A stretch of DNA of 64,000 bases from NCBI GenBank assembly GCA_036567965.1, contig DATCTN010000030.1, forward strand, positions 186,001 through 250,000, given 5' to 3'. Both the position numbers and the translations under genes were made by a program. Positions 36,135-45,897 of this stretch are shown one piece after another. The notes below the pieces were generated by a model that saw only the letters and a list, made by a program, of their open reading frames with translations, did not search any database and was not told the DNA's origin. Position 1 is the first letter of the stretch. The number at the start of each line of letters is the position of its first letter. This DNA comes from Candidatus Kryptoniota bacterium. GTDB taxonomy: Bacteria; Bacteroidota; Ignavibacteria; Kryptoniales; JAKASW01.

Positions 36135-36662
36135 GTGAATGACGCCGGGTTCGAGCGGAAACCCAAGTCCGTTGGCGAATCGCAGGTGGAAATGATCGAA
36201 CTTGTTTTGCCAAATGATACCAACCAGCTTGGCAGCCTCCTTGGCGGAAGGTTGATGCACTGGATCGACATCGCCGCGGCAATAGCGGCGAGCAGACACT
36301 CCAACCATGTTTGTGTTACAGCGGCCGTCGACGGGATTAGCTTTCTTAATCCGATCAAACTCGGGCAGCTTGTACTCATTAGAGCGAGTGTCAACAGAGT
36401 GTTCAACACATCAATGGAGGTTGGAGTGAAGGTTCTTGCCGAGAACCCGTTGACCGGCGAGAGGAAGCATTCCAATTCGGCTTTTCTGACATTCGTGAGC
36501 ATCGACAATGAAGGCAAGCCTGTGAAATCGGTTCATGTAAAGCCCGAGACTGCGGAAGAGGTTCGTCGTTTTGAGCAGGCGCTATTCCGGCGCGAACAGC
36601 GTCTCAAGCATCGTGAGGAGGCAAAGAGAATTTGGTCCGACACCGCCCGCGATCAGGGTTGA
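36135..36662 (+). CDS. Acyl-CoA thioesterase, hotdog fold (BACH/YciA-like)
   Basis: A 175-aa hotdog-fold protein with the acyl-CoA thioesterase signature: LVLPNDTNQLGSLLGGRLMH near residue 23, followed by IDIAAAIAASRHSNHVCVTA and FLNPIKLGQLVLIRASVN. It hydrolyses acyl-CoA to free acid and CoA in the cytoplasm. The GTG start is chosen from the family N terminus. Between bamD and this gene lies a 19-codon frame (36083-36142), probably not a gene. Confidence 0.88.
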   Translation: MNDAGFERKPKSVGESQVEMIELVLPNDTNQLGSLLGGRLMHWIDIAAAIAASRHSNHVCVTAAVDGISFLNPIKLGQLVLIRASVNRVFNTSMEVGVKVLAENPLTGERKHSNSAFLTFVSIDNEGKPVKSVHVKPETAEEVRRFEQALFRREQRLKHREEAKRIWSDTARDQG

Positions 36663-36674
36663 ACGGATAAAGAA

Positions 36675-38825
36675 ATGGATGACATCGTCGGTCACACTTC
36701 GAGGAGGCTCATTGCTCAACTGGCACTTCAAATTGTAATAGTCCTGGCAGCCAGTGGGACCGTTTTCGCCCAAACATACTCTCCCGCGTTTAAGGCAGTC
36801 GAATCACAGGCAACCATAGCGCCTCTCGGTCAACTCGTGGTCGGAAATTTCTTCGGGCATACCAGCGTGGCCGCGATTTCAAAATCCGAAAAGGCGATCT
36901 ATTTCTTTGTGCCTGATTCGATGGAGAACCTGATCCTCACTAATGTCGTTAGCTTGCCTGATACTCCCGTCGCGATTTCGTGCGGCAGCCCGGTGGAGAT
37001 GGAGAAACCCGATCAGAACCCGGCTACTAGAATTGCTGTCCTCATGAAACCGAACTACGCGTGTCTGGTGCATTTCAGCAAAGATGGTGAGCCGATAGTC
37101 TCGCAAGAAATCAAGATCGACTCGCTCTGCACAGGCATAAGGACTGTAGACCTGGAAGCGAGCGGAAAACTCGACATAGTCACATTCGGCCGGTTCTCGC
37201 TCGGGATTTCGGTCTCGCTTAACCAGGGAGGCGATTCGTTCGGACAAGCTCAGCCCGTCCGCGGAAGTACGGGGGCTGTACCATTTAACGATATTGCTTT
37301 TGCTGATTTCAATGGCGACTTCGTACCCGATATGGCTGCTCTTGATTGGGTCAACCATCGGCTCCTCATCTTCTATGGAAGAGGCGACGGGACTTTTGCG
37401 CAGCCAGTGATTTTCAATCTTACCGGCGAGCCTTCAATACTGACAGTGGCTGACCTGAGCGGCAAAGGCTATCCCGACATAGTGGTCGGGTACACACGAC
37501 AAAATAGGATCGACATTTTCAGCGGCGACGGATTCGGAAGGTTTTTTCTTAGACAGACTTTGAATACCGTCTTTCCAGTAACCTCTTTCGGAATGGCCGA
37601 TTTCTCAGGTGACGGAACGACTGATATCGCAGCTTACGGGGGCGAGACTAGCGAGGTGACGGTCTTCTGCTACGACCCGGTCGCAAGGATTTTCAGATTT
37701 GCCGGTGTCGCCGGATTAGGCCGGGACTACAGGAGCATGACGCCGATCTATTTCCCAACCAGATTCAGAGCGGACATCGTCGCTTCGAGTCCTACTCAGA
37801 AATTTCTGAAAGTTTTGAAAAGCGCCGTGAGATTCATTAAGTCCCCTGACATGTTGGTACCTGTCCGGTCTGGCTCCGAGTTTCTGACGGTTTGCGGGGC
37901 CGATACCTCAAACTACCTCATCGTAACCGATTCGACCGGTGAAGTAACTTCCAGATATTATTCCGGCAGAGGGACCATGGATGTCCAATCTGAACTTGAC
38001 TTGCGCACCCGGGGGAAGCCTGCAGAAGTTCAATTACTCTCCTCGGATCCGGTTTATCTCTTGGTTTCGTATGCCGACGCGGGTCTCTTGAACCTGTATG
38101 AAATGCCGGGGGACGAAAATGATGTCAGAGAGATTACTGCCGAAACTCAGTTCATGCCCTTCTCGGCAGCGGGAAAAGTCGACGCGCGTTCAGCAGTAGT
38201 TGGAGCTGCGTACGTTTCACGCCAGGACAGCGCAGTAGCGGTTTCCGTTTTTACTTCAACCAAGACCAAAGGTGAATTCACCGAGAAGGATTACACCGTG
38301 CCCGGTAAATCTAAATATCTAACTTCAACACTGGCGCTCGATCCGACGCAAACCTATTTCGGACTTGTCGAGGCGGGACAGGACACATTGGTTCTCACTC
38401 TGGTTAACCTGGAAAGCAATGAGGAAATGTACGACACCGTTTTGGCCTCACGCGGATATTTTTTGGAGACCAGTCCGGGCGGATATCCTTCCTTCGCTGT
38501 CGTCAAGAGCGATACATTAGGAGTTTTCAGGATTCATGTAGGCGAATCGCGAACCATCGAGTTGCATCCAATCATAAACATCCCTTTTGCGGGTGGCGAC
38601 ATCGAGAGCATCAGGATTGCACTAAAAGAGTCAACGTGGTTTGTTGCTTACTCGATTCCATCCCAGAACGCGGTCTTTTTATATGTGACAGATGGAGAAA
38701 CCATTCGGTTTTATAAATCCTGGCACGTTTCCGATGAACCCGCGGATATCGCTATATCGACAGAACAGAATAGGATCTATTTTCTTAATGAGATGGAATC
38801 ATATGTGTCGGTTCACACGTTCTAG
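36675..38825 (+). CDS. Exported FG-GAP/VCBS-repeat protein
   Basis: A 716-aa secreted protein with a signal peptide cleaved near residue 32 (VFA-QTY) and beta-propeller FG-GAP-type repeats, for example FADFNGDFVPDMAALDW and VADLSGKGYPDIVVGYT with Asp-rich calcium-binding loops. A second, less regular beta-rich half follows. It may be a surface or adhesion protein. It overlaps the start of the metalloprotease gene, and the two may be exported together. No sorting domain is visible at its own C terminus. Confidence 0.8.
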   Translation: MDDIVGHTSRRLIAQLALQIVIVLAASGTVFAQTYSPAFKAVESQATIAPLGQLVVGNFFGHTSVAAISKSEKAIYFFVPDSMENLILTNVVSLPDTPVAISCGSPVEMEKPDQNPATRIAVLMKPNYACLVHFSKDGEPIVSQEIKIDSLCTGIRTVDLEASGKLDIVTFGRFSLGISVSLNQGGDSFGQAQPVRGSTGAVPFNDIAFADFNGDFVPDMAALDWVNHRLLIFYGRGDGTFAQPVIFNLTGEPSILTVADLSGKGYPDIVVGYTRQNRIDIFSGDGFGRFFLRQTLNTVFPVTSFGMADFSGDGTTDIAAYGGETSEVTVFCYDPVARIFRFAGVAGLGRDYRSMTPIYFPTRFRADIVASSPTQKFLKVLKSAVRFIKSPDMLVPVRSGSEFLTVCGADTSNYLIVTDSTGEVTSRYYSGRGTMDVQSELDLRTRGKPAEVQLLSSDPVYLLVSYADAGLLNLYEMPGDENDVREITAETQFMPFSAAGKVDARSAVVGAAYVSRQDSAVAVSVFTSTKTKGEFTEKDYTVPGKSKYLTSTLALDPTQTYFGLVEAGQDTLVLTLVNLESNEEMYDTVLASRGYFLETSPGGYPSFAVVKSDTLGVFRIHVGESRTIELHPIINIPFAGGDIESIRIALKESTWFVAYSIPSQNAVFLYVTDGETIRFYKSWHVSDEPADIAISTEQNRIYFLNEMESYVSVHTF

Positions 38826-40464
38826 CGGATTCATCTGCTTCCTGATAGTTCTTGCCTTGACCCAGAATGGAATCGCGGCCGGAAAAAAGAAAAGGGTCCA
38901 GAAGTTTTTTGAGGATTTCAATACTAAAGGATATAATAAGTGCGGCTTCCATCTACTCGCACACTATTTCGCGTCTCCATCCGCGGACAAATCCTTGAAG
39001 TCATTGCTGCAGCAAAGACCCACGAACGACACGAGCATCGTGAGCTCGTCGGGCAGATTCAGGATTCATTTCGACACTACCGGTGGGTCTGAGCCGAGTC
39101 TTTATAATTCCTCCAGTCAGCCGATACCGAACAGCTCATTCGCCTTTGCCGATTCAGTGGCCGACATTTGCGATCATGTGTACACCATAGAAGTCGATAC
39201 TCTCGGATTTCCTCCCCCACCATCAGACAGCGGAGCCGGCGGCGGATACGAATACGACGTCTATGTCCAATCACTCCCGCAAGGAGAATATGGTTACACC
39301 GATTGGGATGAAAACCGCCCGATCATCGACAGGACGAATGCGACCTACGCAACGTGGATGGTAATCAGAAATGAATTTCAGACTACCTATACACGCGGGA
39401 TTCCCGCCTTGAAGGTAACTGTCGCACACGAATTCAATCACGCAATTCAAGTTGGTAATTTCGGATTGTGGCCGAACGATATTTATTTTTACGAGCTTAC
39501 CTCGACATGGCTCGAGCAGGTGGTTTATCCTGGAATCAGGGATTATTTTCAGTACCTGCCAAACTTCTTCAGCAATGTCGACAGGCCCTTTAACCTTTAT
39601 GATCCGGATAATTATGCAGGATACGAACGGTGTGTCTTTGGAATCTTTGTTCAGAATGAGTACGGAAGCAGCGTGATGGTAGCGATATGGAATAATATTG
39701 GCCGCGAGCAGGTGATCCCGGCGCTTGAAGACGAATTGAATACGGCCGGTCCGGCTAACGTATTTCTACTCTTTGCCCAATGGAATTACTTCACTTCATA
39801 CAGAGCCGGATCTGCCGGATCGTTCGGCCTGTCTACTTACCCGCTTGCCGCGGCTTATCCTCTCGTCAGTATCGCCGGCTTCGGCACCCTGTCTCAGAGT
39901 GGCGTATCGTTTCTCGAGTCGGGACAAAGACTGAGCGAACATTTCTTCCAGATTAATGACGGTCCGGATACAATAGGTATTTCTGTTGCTAACACTAATT
40001 TTGGAGCTGCAACTGTTTATGATTCGACTAATTTCCCTTTTTCCGTCGGCATTTCGACAGGGAACTCCGGATGCATCAGAGAGTTGTCCGGCGGTTACTG
40101 TGTCTTTCTTTCACCGAGCAACACAAACAATTGGAAAGTTCTGCCTGTCGTGTCAGGCAGCGCACTTGCCGCGACGAATAATCTCGCGTTTCCTCAGCCG
40201 TTCAATCCGGCTACTCAATTGTTAAGAGTGCCATATCCTTTTTCTAATACGGTCAATGCAAGTCTTTCCATTTATACCGTTTCAGGCGATTTGATTAAAC
40301 GACTTACAGGTGATCAGACGATCGATTATTACCTTAGAGGAAAATATTTTACGTGGAATGGTCGAGACAGTAGTGGAAGAATCGTTGGAAGCGGGGTATA
40401 CATTTACGTGCTCAGCGACGGAACCAATAGCGCTCAGGGTAAAATCGCCGTGGTGAGAAACTGA
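38803..40464 (+). CDS. Secreted metalloprotease (MXAN_6640-like) with C-terminal sorting domain
   Basis: A 553-aa protein. A signal peptide (about 1-25) is followed by a region with VADICDHVYTIEVDTLGFPP and the zinc motif VAHEFNHAIQ (HExxH form), with downstream Glu in FYELTSTWLEQVV as a likely third ligand. The last 90 residues (from AFPQPFNPATQLL to GKIAVVRN, with GSGVYIYVLSDG) resemble the type IX secretion sorting/FlgD-Ig-like domain, so export to the cell surface is inferred. I chose ATG 38803, preceded by GAGATGGA, which gives a clean signal peptide; 38788 is possible. Confidence 0.78.
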   Translation: MCRFTRSSGFICFLIVLALTQNGIAAGKKKRVQKFFEDFNTKGYNKCGFHLLAHYFASPSADKSLKSLLQQRPTNDTSIVSSSGRFRIHFDTTGGSEPSLYNSSSQPIPNSSFAFADSVADICDHVYTIEVDTLGFPPPPSDSGAGGGYEYDVYVQSLPQGEYGYTDWDENRPIIDRTNATYATWMVIRNEFQTTYTRGIPALKVTVAHEFNHAIQVGNFGLWPNDIYFYELTSTWLEQVVYPGIRDYFQYLPNFFSNVDRPFNLYDPDNYAGYERCVFGIFVQNEYGSSVMVAIWNNIGREQVIPALEDELNTAGPANVFLLFAQWNYFTSYRAGSAGSFGLSTYPLAAAYPLVSIAGFGTLSQSGVSFLESGQRLSEHFFQINDGPDTIGISVANTNFGAATVYDSTNFPFSVGISTGNSGCIRELSGGYCVFLSPSNTNNWKVLPVVSGSALAATNNLAFPQPFNPATQLLRVPYPFSNTVNASLSIYTVSGDLIKRLTGDQTIDYYLRGKYFTWNGRDSSGRIVGSGVYIYVLSDGTNSAQGKIAVVRN

Positions 40465-41102
40465 TGATCTTGACAGGCGAACAACTGAAGAAGGTCTACA
40501 ACAAAAGAGTTGTATTCAGTAATCTTTCCTTCAAGGTGGAATCGGGTCAGACGCTGTCTGTTACCGGACCGAACGGAAGCGGAAAATCCACAGTCTCAAA
40601 AATTATCTGTGGAGTCTTATCGCCTACCTCCGGGAAGGTCATCCTGACTGAAGGGAGTAAAACAGTCGACCGGGATGAAATACATCGTCACGTTGGATTC
40701 GTTTCACCCTATCTCGAACTCTACGGGGAGTTTACTGCGGCCGAGAATCTCGAAATAGAGATGCGAGCCCGTGGAACCAAGGCAGTTGACGGGAGCGTGG
40801 ATGAAATTCTTGAATTGGTGGGATTGTTTAATCGAAGGAACGATGAGTTGAGAGGATTCTCGTCGGGAATGAAACAGAGGATGAAATATGCTGCGGCGTT
40901 GATCCACCAGCCATCAGTTCTAGTTCTCGATGAACCGACGGCAAATCTCGACCCTGCCGGAATCGAAATGGTTTATACTCTCATCGACCGTTACAGGAAA
41001 GACCGGATTGTAATTTTGGCGACGAACGATAAGGATGAGGCGTCGATGGGTGACATTAAAGTTGTGCTCGACCGGAATCCCGGGTCTTCGGGCGGGAAAT
41101 AA
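40464..41102 (+). CDS. ABC transporter ATPase, possibly the CcmA haem-exporter subunit
   Basis: A 212-aa ABC ATPase with Walker [10 protein letters not shown] (near 36), signature [10 protein letters not shown] (near 135) and Walker [15 protein letters not shown] (near 152). It is a lone ATPase with no permease beside it on this strand. ccmB, ccmC, ccmD and ccmE lie 3.2 kb away on the other strand without a ccmA of their own, so this may be their ATPase; other single ABC ATPases cannot be excluded. The ATG overlaps the metalloprotease stop by one base. Confidence 0.7.
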   Translation: MILTGEQLKKVYNKRVVFSNLSFKVESGQTLSVTGPNGSGKSTVSKIICGVLSPTSGKVILTEGSKTVDRDEIHRHVGFVSPYLELYGEFTAAENLEIEMRARGTKAVDGSVDEILELVGLFNRRNDELRGFSSGMKQRMKYAAALIHQPSVLVLDEPTANLDPAGIEMVYTLIDRYRKDRIVILATNDKDEASMGDIKVVLDRNPGSSGGK

Positions 41103-41106
41103 GGAA

Positions 41107-43395
41107 ATGTCGGAAAAGGTCGGAGGAATTAACAAAATCAGAATTACCCTCCCGGTGGAGGGTATGACCTGCGCGAGCTGCGTCCTTCGCGTTGAAAACG
41201 CGTTGAAAAAGGTAGAAGGAGTTGAGGACGCCGTCGTGAATCTTGCTACGGAATCCGCATCCATATCTATCGAACCCTCCCGTGTCAATATGGACCTTCT
41301 CAAGGAAGCAGTGTCGGATGCTGGTTATAAGATCATTGACACCACAGATGAGGCAGACGCACTGAAAGCCGCTGACAACATTCATAGGAGAGAGTATAAC
41401 GCTCTCTTAAGCCGGTTCGTAGTTGCCGTGATCTTGTCTGTACCCATAATCATGGGTAGCATGCCGGAAGTTTTTGTCTTTGTAAATACGATCCCGACGG
41501 GGTTACGATATCTCATCTTGATGATAATGACGATCCCTGTCATGGCATACTCGGGAAGCAAGTTCTTTCGGGGTTTCTGGACTACGCTCCGTCACGGAAC
41601 AGCCGACATGAACACACTCGTGTCGGTGGGTACGGCTTCCGCGTTTGCGTACAGCGTCGTCGCAACATTGTGGCCGGCTTATTTCAAATCGACCGGTCAG
41701 TCCGCGGACGTGTACTTCGATACGAGTGCGGTAATAATAACTCTGATTCTTCTTGGCAGGTTGCTTGAAGCCCGGGCAAAGTCGAAGTCATCTGAGGCCG
41801 TGAGAAAACTGATGGCCCTTCAGCCATCCACTGCACGATTACTTCTTGACGGGAGGGAAGTCGAGCTCCCGATATCAACAATAAAAGTCGGAGATTTGCT
41901 GGTTGTGCGGCCGGGGGAAAGAATTCCGGTTGACTCAAAAGTGATATCTGGATTCTCATCAGTAAACGAATCGATGTTGACGGGTGAGAGCATGCCCGTG
42001 GAGCGGACGGTCGGCTCAAAAGTTCTCGGCGGCACAATGTGTCTCGATGGTGTACTCACTCTCCAGGCCGAGAAAGTCGGAAGGGAAAGTTTTGTTGCTC
42101 GTGTTGCGAAGCTCGTTGAAGAAGCTCAGACTTCGAAACCGCCCGTTCAGAAGCTTGCGGACAGGGTCGCCTCCGTTTTCGTTCCTACAGTGATTGGAAT
42201 TGCGCTTCTCGCAGGGGTTGTGTGGATGCTCGTCGGCCCCTCTCCTCATCTGGCACATGCTCTGAACGCGTTCGTCGCCGTTCTAATAGTCGCGTGTCCG
42301 TGCGCGCTCGGACTCGCAACTCCGACGGCAATTATGGTGGGGACGGGACGGGGTGCGGAGCTCGGACTCCTCGTGAAAGGGAGTGACGCGCTTGAGGAAG
42401 CGCGAAAGGTGACGGTTGTCGTCTTCGATAAGACAGGAACGATTACAACAGGCGAGATGCGGGTCGTCGACACAATTTTGGCGGCAAGTATATCAGCGGA
42501 CGAACTGATCCGCATCGCAGCTATGGCGGAGAGTTACTCCGAACACCCGGCGGGAAAGGCCGTCGTGGAGGAGTCTGTGCATCGCGGTCTGACCGTACGC
42601 CCCGCGGTCATCCACGACTTCAAGAATTTTCCCGGACAGGGTGTCGAAATAGTGTACCACGATGCGGCACGCGGTTCGAAAATCCGTGTCGGGAAATATG
42701 CCTTTGCGTCCGGCTCATCCGGAGAATCACCGGATGACTTTGAGTCTGACGTGTCCTCGAAGGCCAGAGAACAGGCAGCGACGGTTCTTTACGTCGCGCG
42801 GGATTCTGTGATACTCGGCGCTATACTGGTAAGCGACTATGTCCGGGACGGAGCCCGGGAATCGATTGCGGCTGTGAAGAAACTCGGCGCAAAAGTGTAC
42901 CTCCTTTCCGGCGACAGTGAGTCGTCGGCAAAGAGAGTTGCAGGCATCGTAGGTATCGACAACTTTGTCGCCAATGTTCATCCTGACCAGAAACTGAATG
43001 TCATCAAGGATCTTCAGAAATCAAACCGCGCAGTTGCCTTTGTCGGCGACGGAATTAATGACGCACCTGCTCTTGCGCAGGCCGACCTCGGCATAGCCAT
43101 GGCAAGCGGAACGGATATCGCGATGGAAACTGCTGACATCACTCTCATTAAGAATGATTTGAGACTGGTACCCATGTCAATATCGCTTTCCAGAGAGACT
43201 CTCAGAACGATCAAACAGAATTTATTCTGGGCTTTCTTTTACAATATCATTTTGATTCCGCTTGCCGCCGGAGTTCTATTTCCGCTTACCGGCTTTCAAC
43301 TAAACCCTATGGTTGCATCTGTATCTATGGCACTGAGTTCCGTGACTGTAGTGGGTAATTCGCTTCGATTAAAAAAGAAGAAAATAGACTTTTGA
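41107..43395 (+). CDS. copA: Copper-exporting P1B-type ATPase
   Basis: A 762-aa copper pump of the inner membrane. An N-terminal heavy-metal domain has GMTCASC (Cys22 and Cys25). The actuator TGES, the membrane metal-binding CPCALG, the phosphorylation loop [15 protein letters not shown] and the hinge [10 protein letters not shown] are all present in order. CPC is the P1B-1 copper(I) signature. I start at ATG 41107, right after the ABC ATPase stop, since an in-frame extension further upstream overlaps that gene. copZ follows. Confidence 0.94.
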   Translation: MSEKVGGINKIRITLPVEGMTCASCVLRVENALKKVEGVEDAVVNLATESASISIEPSRVNMDLLKEAVSDAGYKIIDTTDEADALKAADNIHRREYNALLSRFVVAVILSVPIIMGSMPEVFVFVNTIPTGLRYLILMIMTIPVMAYSGSKFFRGFWTTLRHGTADMNTLVSVGTASAFAYSVVATLWPAYFKSTGQSADVYFDTSAVIITLILLGRLLEARAKSKSSEAVRKLMALQPSTARLLLDGREVELPISTIKVGDLLVVRPGERIPVDSKVISGFSSVNESMLTGESMPVERTVGSKVLGGTMCLDGVLTLQAEKVGRESFVARVAKLVEEAQTSKPPVQKLADRVASVFVPTVIGIALLAGVVWMLVGPSPHLAHALNAFVAVLIVACPCALGLATPTAIMVGTGRGAELGLLVKGSDALEEARKVTVVVFDKTGTITTGEMRVVDTILAASISADELIRIAAMAESYSEHPAGKAVVEESVHRGLTVRPAVIHDFKNFPGQGVEIVYHDAARGSKIRVGKYAFASGSSGESPDDFESDVSSKAREQAATVLYVARDSVILGAILVSDYVRDGARESIAAVKKLGAKVYLLSGDSESSAKRVAGIVGIDNFVANVHPDQKLNVIKDLQKSNRAVAFVGDGINDAPALAQADLGIAMASGTDIAMETADITLIKNDLRLVPMSISLSRETLRTIKQNLFWAFFYNIILIPLAAGVLFPLTGFQLNPMVASVSMALSSVTVVGNSLRLKKKKIDF

Positions 43396-43423
43396 GGATT
43401 GAGTTAACTACAAGGAGTCAATA

Positions 43424-43651
43424 ATGTTCGGAATGGGCAACAAGAAAAAAGTACTATCTGTAGAAGGCATGACCTGTCATCACTGTGAAATGACTGTTGA
43501 AAAAGCTCTTCTCGAGCTCGATGGTGTCAAGTCCGTGAAAGCGGATCACTCCAAAAAGACCGTCGAAGTACAATACAAGAATGAACTCGACCCTAACGGG
43601 GTGAGGGAGAAAGTTGAGAAGGCCGGCTACAAGCTGGTTTCGACGAACTGA
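43424..43651 (+). CDS. copZ: Copper chaperone, heavy-metal-associated domain
   Basis: A 75-aa single-domain protein with the metal loop GMTCHHC (Cys20 and Cys23) and a beta-alpha-beta-beta-alpha-beta ferredoxin-like pattern. CopZ hands copper(I) to CopA. AAGGAG lies 6 nt upstream of the ATG, 28 nt after copA, so they are co-transcribed. The gene ends before a terminator oriented to the opposite strand. Confidence 0.92.
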   Translation: MFGMGNKKKVLSVEGMTCHHCEMTVEKALLELDGVKSVKADHSKKTVEVQYKNELDPNGVREKVEKAGYKLVSTN

Positions 43652-43673
43652 GTTTTCCGGGCACGCAAGAATG

Positions 43674-43700
43674 AAAAAGCCCCGGAGATCATTCCGGGGC
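43674..43700 (-). terminator. Rho-independent terminator of the ccm operon
   Basis: A perfect stem GCCCCGGA/TCCGGGGC (43679-43700, loop 6 nt). Read on the minus strand it is followed by five T (43678-43674), so it ends the ccmB-C-D-E transcript 30 nt after ccmE. On the plus strand no T-tract follows. Confidence 0.85.
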
Positions 43701-43729
43701 CAGGTTTCGAACACTTATTAAATACGGTC

Positions 43730-44140
43730 CTAGTTCAGACCTTGGGTAGTGGTCCCGGCAGACGCCTGAGGACCCGTCTTCGACTGATATTTGGACGGAC
43801 ACTTGGTTAGCACTTCACTCGCCTGAAAAGCCCCGTTCTCATAACGACCTTTCGCGACGATATCGTTTGCGATTTCGAAGTTGTTCGGCTTCGCCCCGGC
43901 GAGTACAACGGGGATCACCGTCTTTTGATCGTCGACTAAATAAAAGTGGAACGTATTGGTGTGAGCATCATAAAATGTATTCATGTCCTTGACCCATGAA
44001 CCTTTCACCTGTACAGTTCTATGGGTGTTCTCAGCTGCCTTCGCGGTAACGTATTCGATATTGTTTTGCATGAATGAAATCGCGCCGAAGATCACGAACG
44101 CAATTATTACGATTCCCGCGACAATATATTTCGCCTTCAT
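43730..44140 (-). CDS. ccmE: Cytochrome c maturation haem chaperone CcmE, CxxxY type
   Basis: A 136-aa protein with one N-terminal membrane helix (about 5-24) and the OB-fold domain: TVQVKGSWVKDMNTF, FYLVDDQKTVIPVVLAG and IVAKGRYENGAFQASEVLTK. Classical CcmE binds haem covalently through His in HxxxY; here the site reads CPSKY (Cys114, Tyr118). Such CxxxY CcmE proteins are known from archaea and some sulfate reducers. The ATG overlaps the ccmD stop by 4 nt, and the gene is last in the operon. Confidence 0.93.
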   Translation of the reverse strand: MKAKYIVAGIVIIAFVIFGAISFMQNNIEYVTAKAAENTHRTVQVKGSWVKDMNTFYDAHTNTFHFYLVDDQKTVIPVVLAGAKPNNFEIANDIVAKGRYENGAFQASEVLTKCPSKYQSKTGPQASAGTTTQGLN

Positions 44141-44298
44141 TTCACTTTCTCCTTTTCACCTTCAGCTTTCTCATACAACCTGGTGACCTTCTTATCTAAA
44201 CGAAATAAATAGATAAAAATTCCCAGCCAGATCACCAGGACTATTATCAACACAACGTACAGCGAATGACTATCAAGAAAATTGAATAGCGAATCCAT
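44137..44298 (-). CDS. ccmD: CcmD-like small membrane protein
   Basis: A 53-aa reading frame that fits exactly between its neighbours: its ATG (44298) directly follows the ccmC stop, and its stop overlaps the ccmE start (ATGA). It encodes a short N-terminal stretch (MDSLFNFLDSHS), one membrane helix (about 13-33, ending FIYLFRLDKK) and a basic, Lys/Glu-rich tail. This is the size and topology of CcmD, which helps release holo-CcmE from CcmABC. Confidence 0.85.
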   Translation of the reverse strand: MDSLFNFLDSHSLYVVLIIVLVIWLGIFIYLFRLDKKVTRLYEKAEGEKEKVK

Positions 44299-44976
44299 TC
44301 AATTGATCTCCTCATTTTTTAATGCAATAAGACTTATCCTGGTTCTAATCTGAAATAACCAGAAGTACAATACACTGAATCCGATCAACGAAGCATAGAA
44401 GACGTACCGCATGTTCATGTCCATATACATCTTGCCGTTCGCATTTACTATCGGTGCCGCAGATCCCCCGCCTCCCGGATGAAGACTGAACATGATCCTC
44501 GGCATGATGAAGACGAAGAAGGGTACGGTAACAAACGCGATTATGGAGTAAACCGCGGATAGTGTTGCGCGCCGCTCCTCATTGTCAAGCGCGCTCCGCA
44601 GAGAGAAATAGGCACCGTATATTAGAAGAAGAACGAATATTGAGGTCTCCCTCGGATCCCAGTTCCAGAAGCTACCCCAATTGAATCTCGCCCAAATGGA
44701 TCCCGTGATCGTGGCCAGGATGCTGAATATGAAGCCGAGCTCAGCCGATGTTACCGATTTGACATCTGCCTTGATGTCTTTCTTTCGCAGATACGAGATA
44801 CCGTACCACATCGACATAAAGAACGCGAGCACGGCGAGCCACGACATCGGGACATGGAAGAATATGATCCGCGCTTTCGGGCCGAGGCCCGGTATGTCGC
44901 CGATCGGCATGGCGAACCCGAACGCGACGACCGCGGCGATCCATATGCCCAATCCAATTTTCATCCAGTTTTTCAT
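44299..44976 (-). CDS. ccmC: Haem exporter protein CcmC
   Basis: A 225-aa protein with six membrane helices and the tryptophan-rich haem-handling motif WGSFWNWDPRET (near residues 100-111). Conserved His residues flank it (FHVPMSW and SLHPGG). It loads haem onto CcmE with CcmD. I chose ATG 44976 (MKNWMKIGLG): it forms TGATG with the ccmB stop and has GGAGA 5-6 nt upstream. An ATG 12 nt earlier is possible. Confidence 0.93.
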   Translation of the reverse strand: MKNWMKIGLGIWIAAVVAFGFAMPIGDIPGLGPKARIIFFHVPMSWLAVLAFFMSMWYGISYLRKKDIKADVKSVTSAELGFIFSILATITGSIWARFNWGSFWNWDPRETSIFVLLLIYGAYFSLRSALDNEERRATLSAVYSIIAFVTVPFFVFIMPRIMFSLHPGGGGSAAPIVNANGKMYMDMNMRYVFYASLIGFSVLYFWLFQIRTRISLIALKNEEIN

Positions 44977-45638
44977 CAATCTCTCCATACGAAGTCAAAC
45001 AGAACAATCGCAGCTGTTGTAACGACCACCGAATATGAAAGCATAATTTTAAAATCGTCAAGTGCTTCAACGAGTCCCGCGCCTTCAACAGATAGTCTTG
45101 TCGCGTCAATAACGCTCATCAAAAGCGGAAGTAGAATCGGGAACGAAAGAACGGGGTAAAGGGTGCCTTTCGAATTCGCCTTCGAGATAATGGCTGCGAT
45201 GAACGTTGACGCCGACGCGAGTCCGAAACTCCCGAGCAGAATGGTCACCACGAAAATCAGAGGCGCCCGCACCACAAACGAAGGCATCGTCAACATATAG
45301 ACGATGACGATCATTGCGTTGAGAAGATAAATCAGAAGGGCGTTGAAAGACAATTTCCCTACAAAGACAGACAGGGGAGTTGCCCACAGCTGGAGCGTCA
45401 TTGTCGTGCCTCGCTCTTCTTCGCTGACGAAGGACCGCGACAGTCCGCTCATGGCTGCAAAGAAAATAATGATCCACAGAATTCCGGCGGATAATCCCGG
45501 TGAAATACTTTCACCGGCAGTAGAAAACAGTATGATAGAAAGCGTAACGACGACGAACATAATGAGCGAATTAAGCGCATATCGGGTTCGCAACTCACTA
45601 TGGAGATCTTTGGTAAAGACTGCAGCGGCACCTCTCAT
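44976..45638 (-). CDS. ccmB: Haem exporter permease CcmB
   Basis: A 220-aa permease with about six membrane helices, the family opening FTKDLHSELRTRYALN and SRSFVSEEERGTTMTLQLWA, where the coupling EERGT stretch contacts the ATPase. I start at ATG 45638 rather than an in-frame GTG at 45692, because the promoter (45644-45675) lies between them and the resulting 220-aa length matches CcmB. There is no Shine-Dalgarno sequence, so it looks near-leaderless. No ccmA is beside it. Confidence 0.9.
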   Translation of the reverse strand: MRGAAAVFTKDLHSELRTRYALNSLIMFVVVTLSIILFSTAGESISPGLSAGILWIIIFFAAMSGLSRSFVSEEERGTTMTLQLWATPLSVFVGKLSFNALLIYLLNAMIVIVYMLTMPSFVVRAPLIFVVTILLGSFGLASASTFIAAIISKANSKGTLYPVLSFPILLPLLMSVIDATRLSVEGAGLVEALDDFKIMLSYSVVVTTAAIVLFDFVWRD

Positions 45639-45643
45639 GGAAT

Positions 45644-45675
45644 CCAAGATAATTTTACTGCGAATTATCTTCAAG
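45644..45675 (-). promoter_or_regulatory. ccm operon promoter, CTTG-N20-TATCTTGG
   Basis: Minus strand: CTTG (45675-45672), 20 nt, TATCTTGG (45651-45644). The -7 begins 13 nt before the ccmB ATG, which decides that start. Confidence 0.55.
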
Positions 45676-45897
45676 GAAGCGAGTGCCGACACAATTTAGA
45701 GTACCTCGTTGCGCATGACCTGATTCAGCGTCTAATTGTGAATCCCAAAACTAAATGCGCTTGGTGATTAGAGATGAGAATTCGTCATGTTCGTCGAGCC
45801 GCCATCTCGGGCTTCAAAAGCGCTCTTTCGTTGGAACGGGATCACTCGGGAACTGGTTACACCCATGATGTAATACAGTCACAGACTTCAGGTATTT

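Noticed and set aside
36083-36142. A 19-codon gene between bamD and the thioesterase
   Set aside because: Overlaps the thioesterase start in another frame and has no supporting features.
45639-45692. GTG 45692 as the ccmB start
   Set aside because: The promoter lies between 45692 and 45638, and 220 aa from 45638 fits CcmB.
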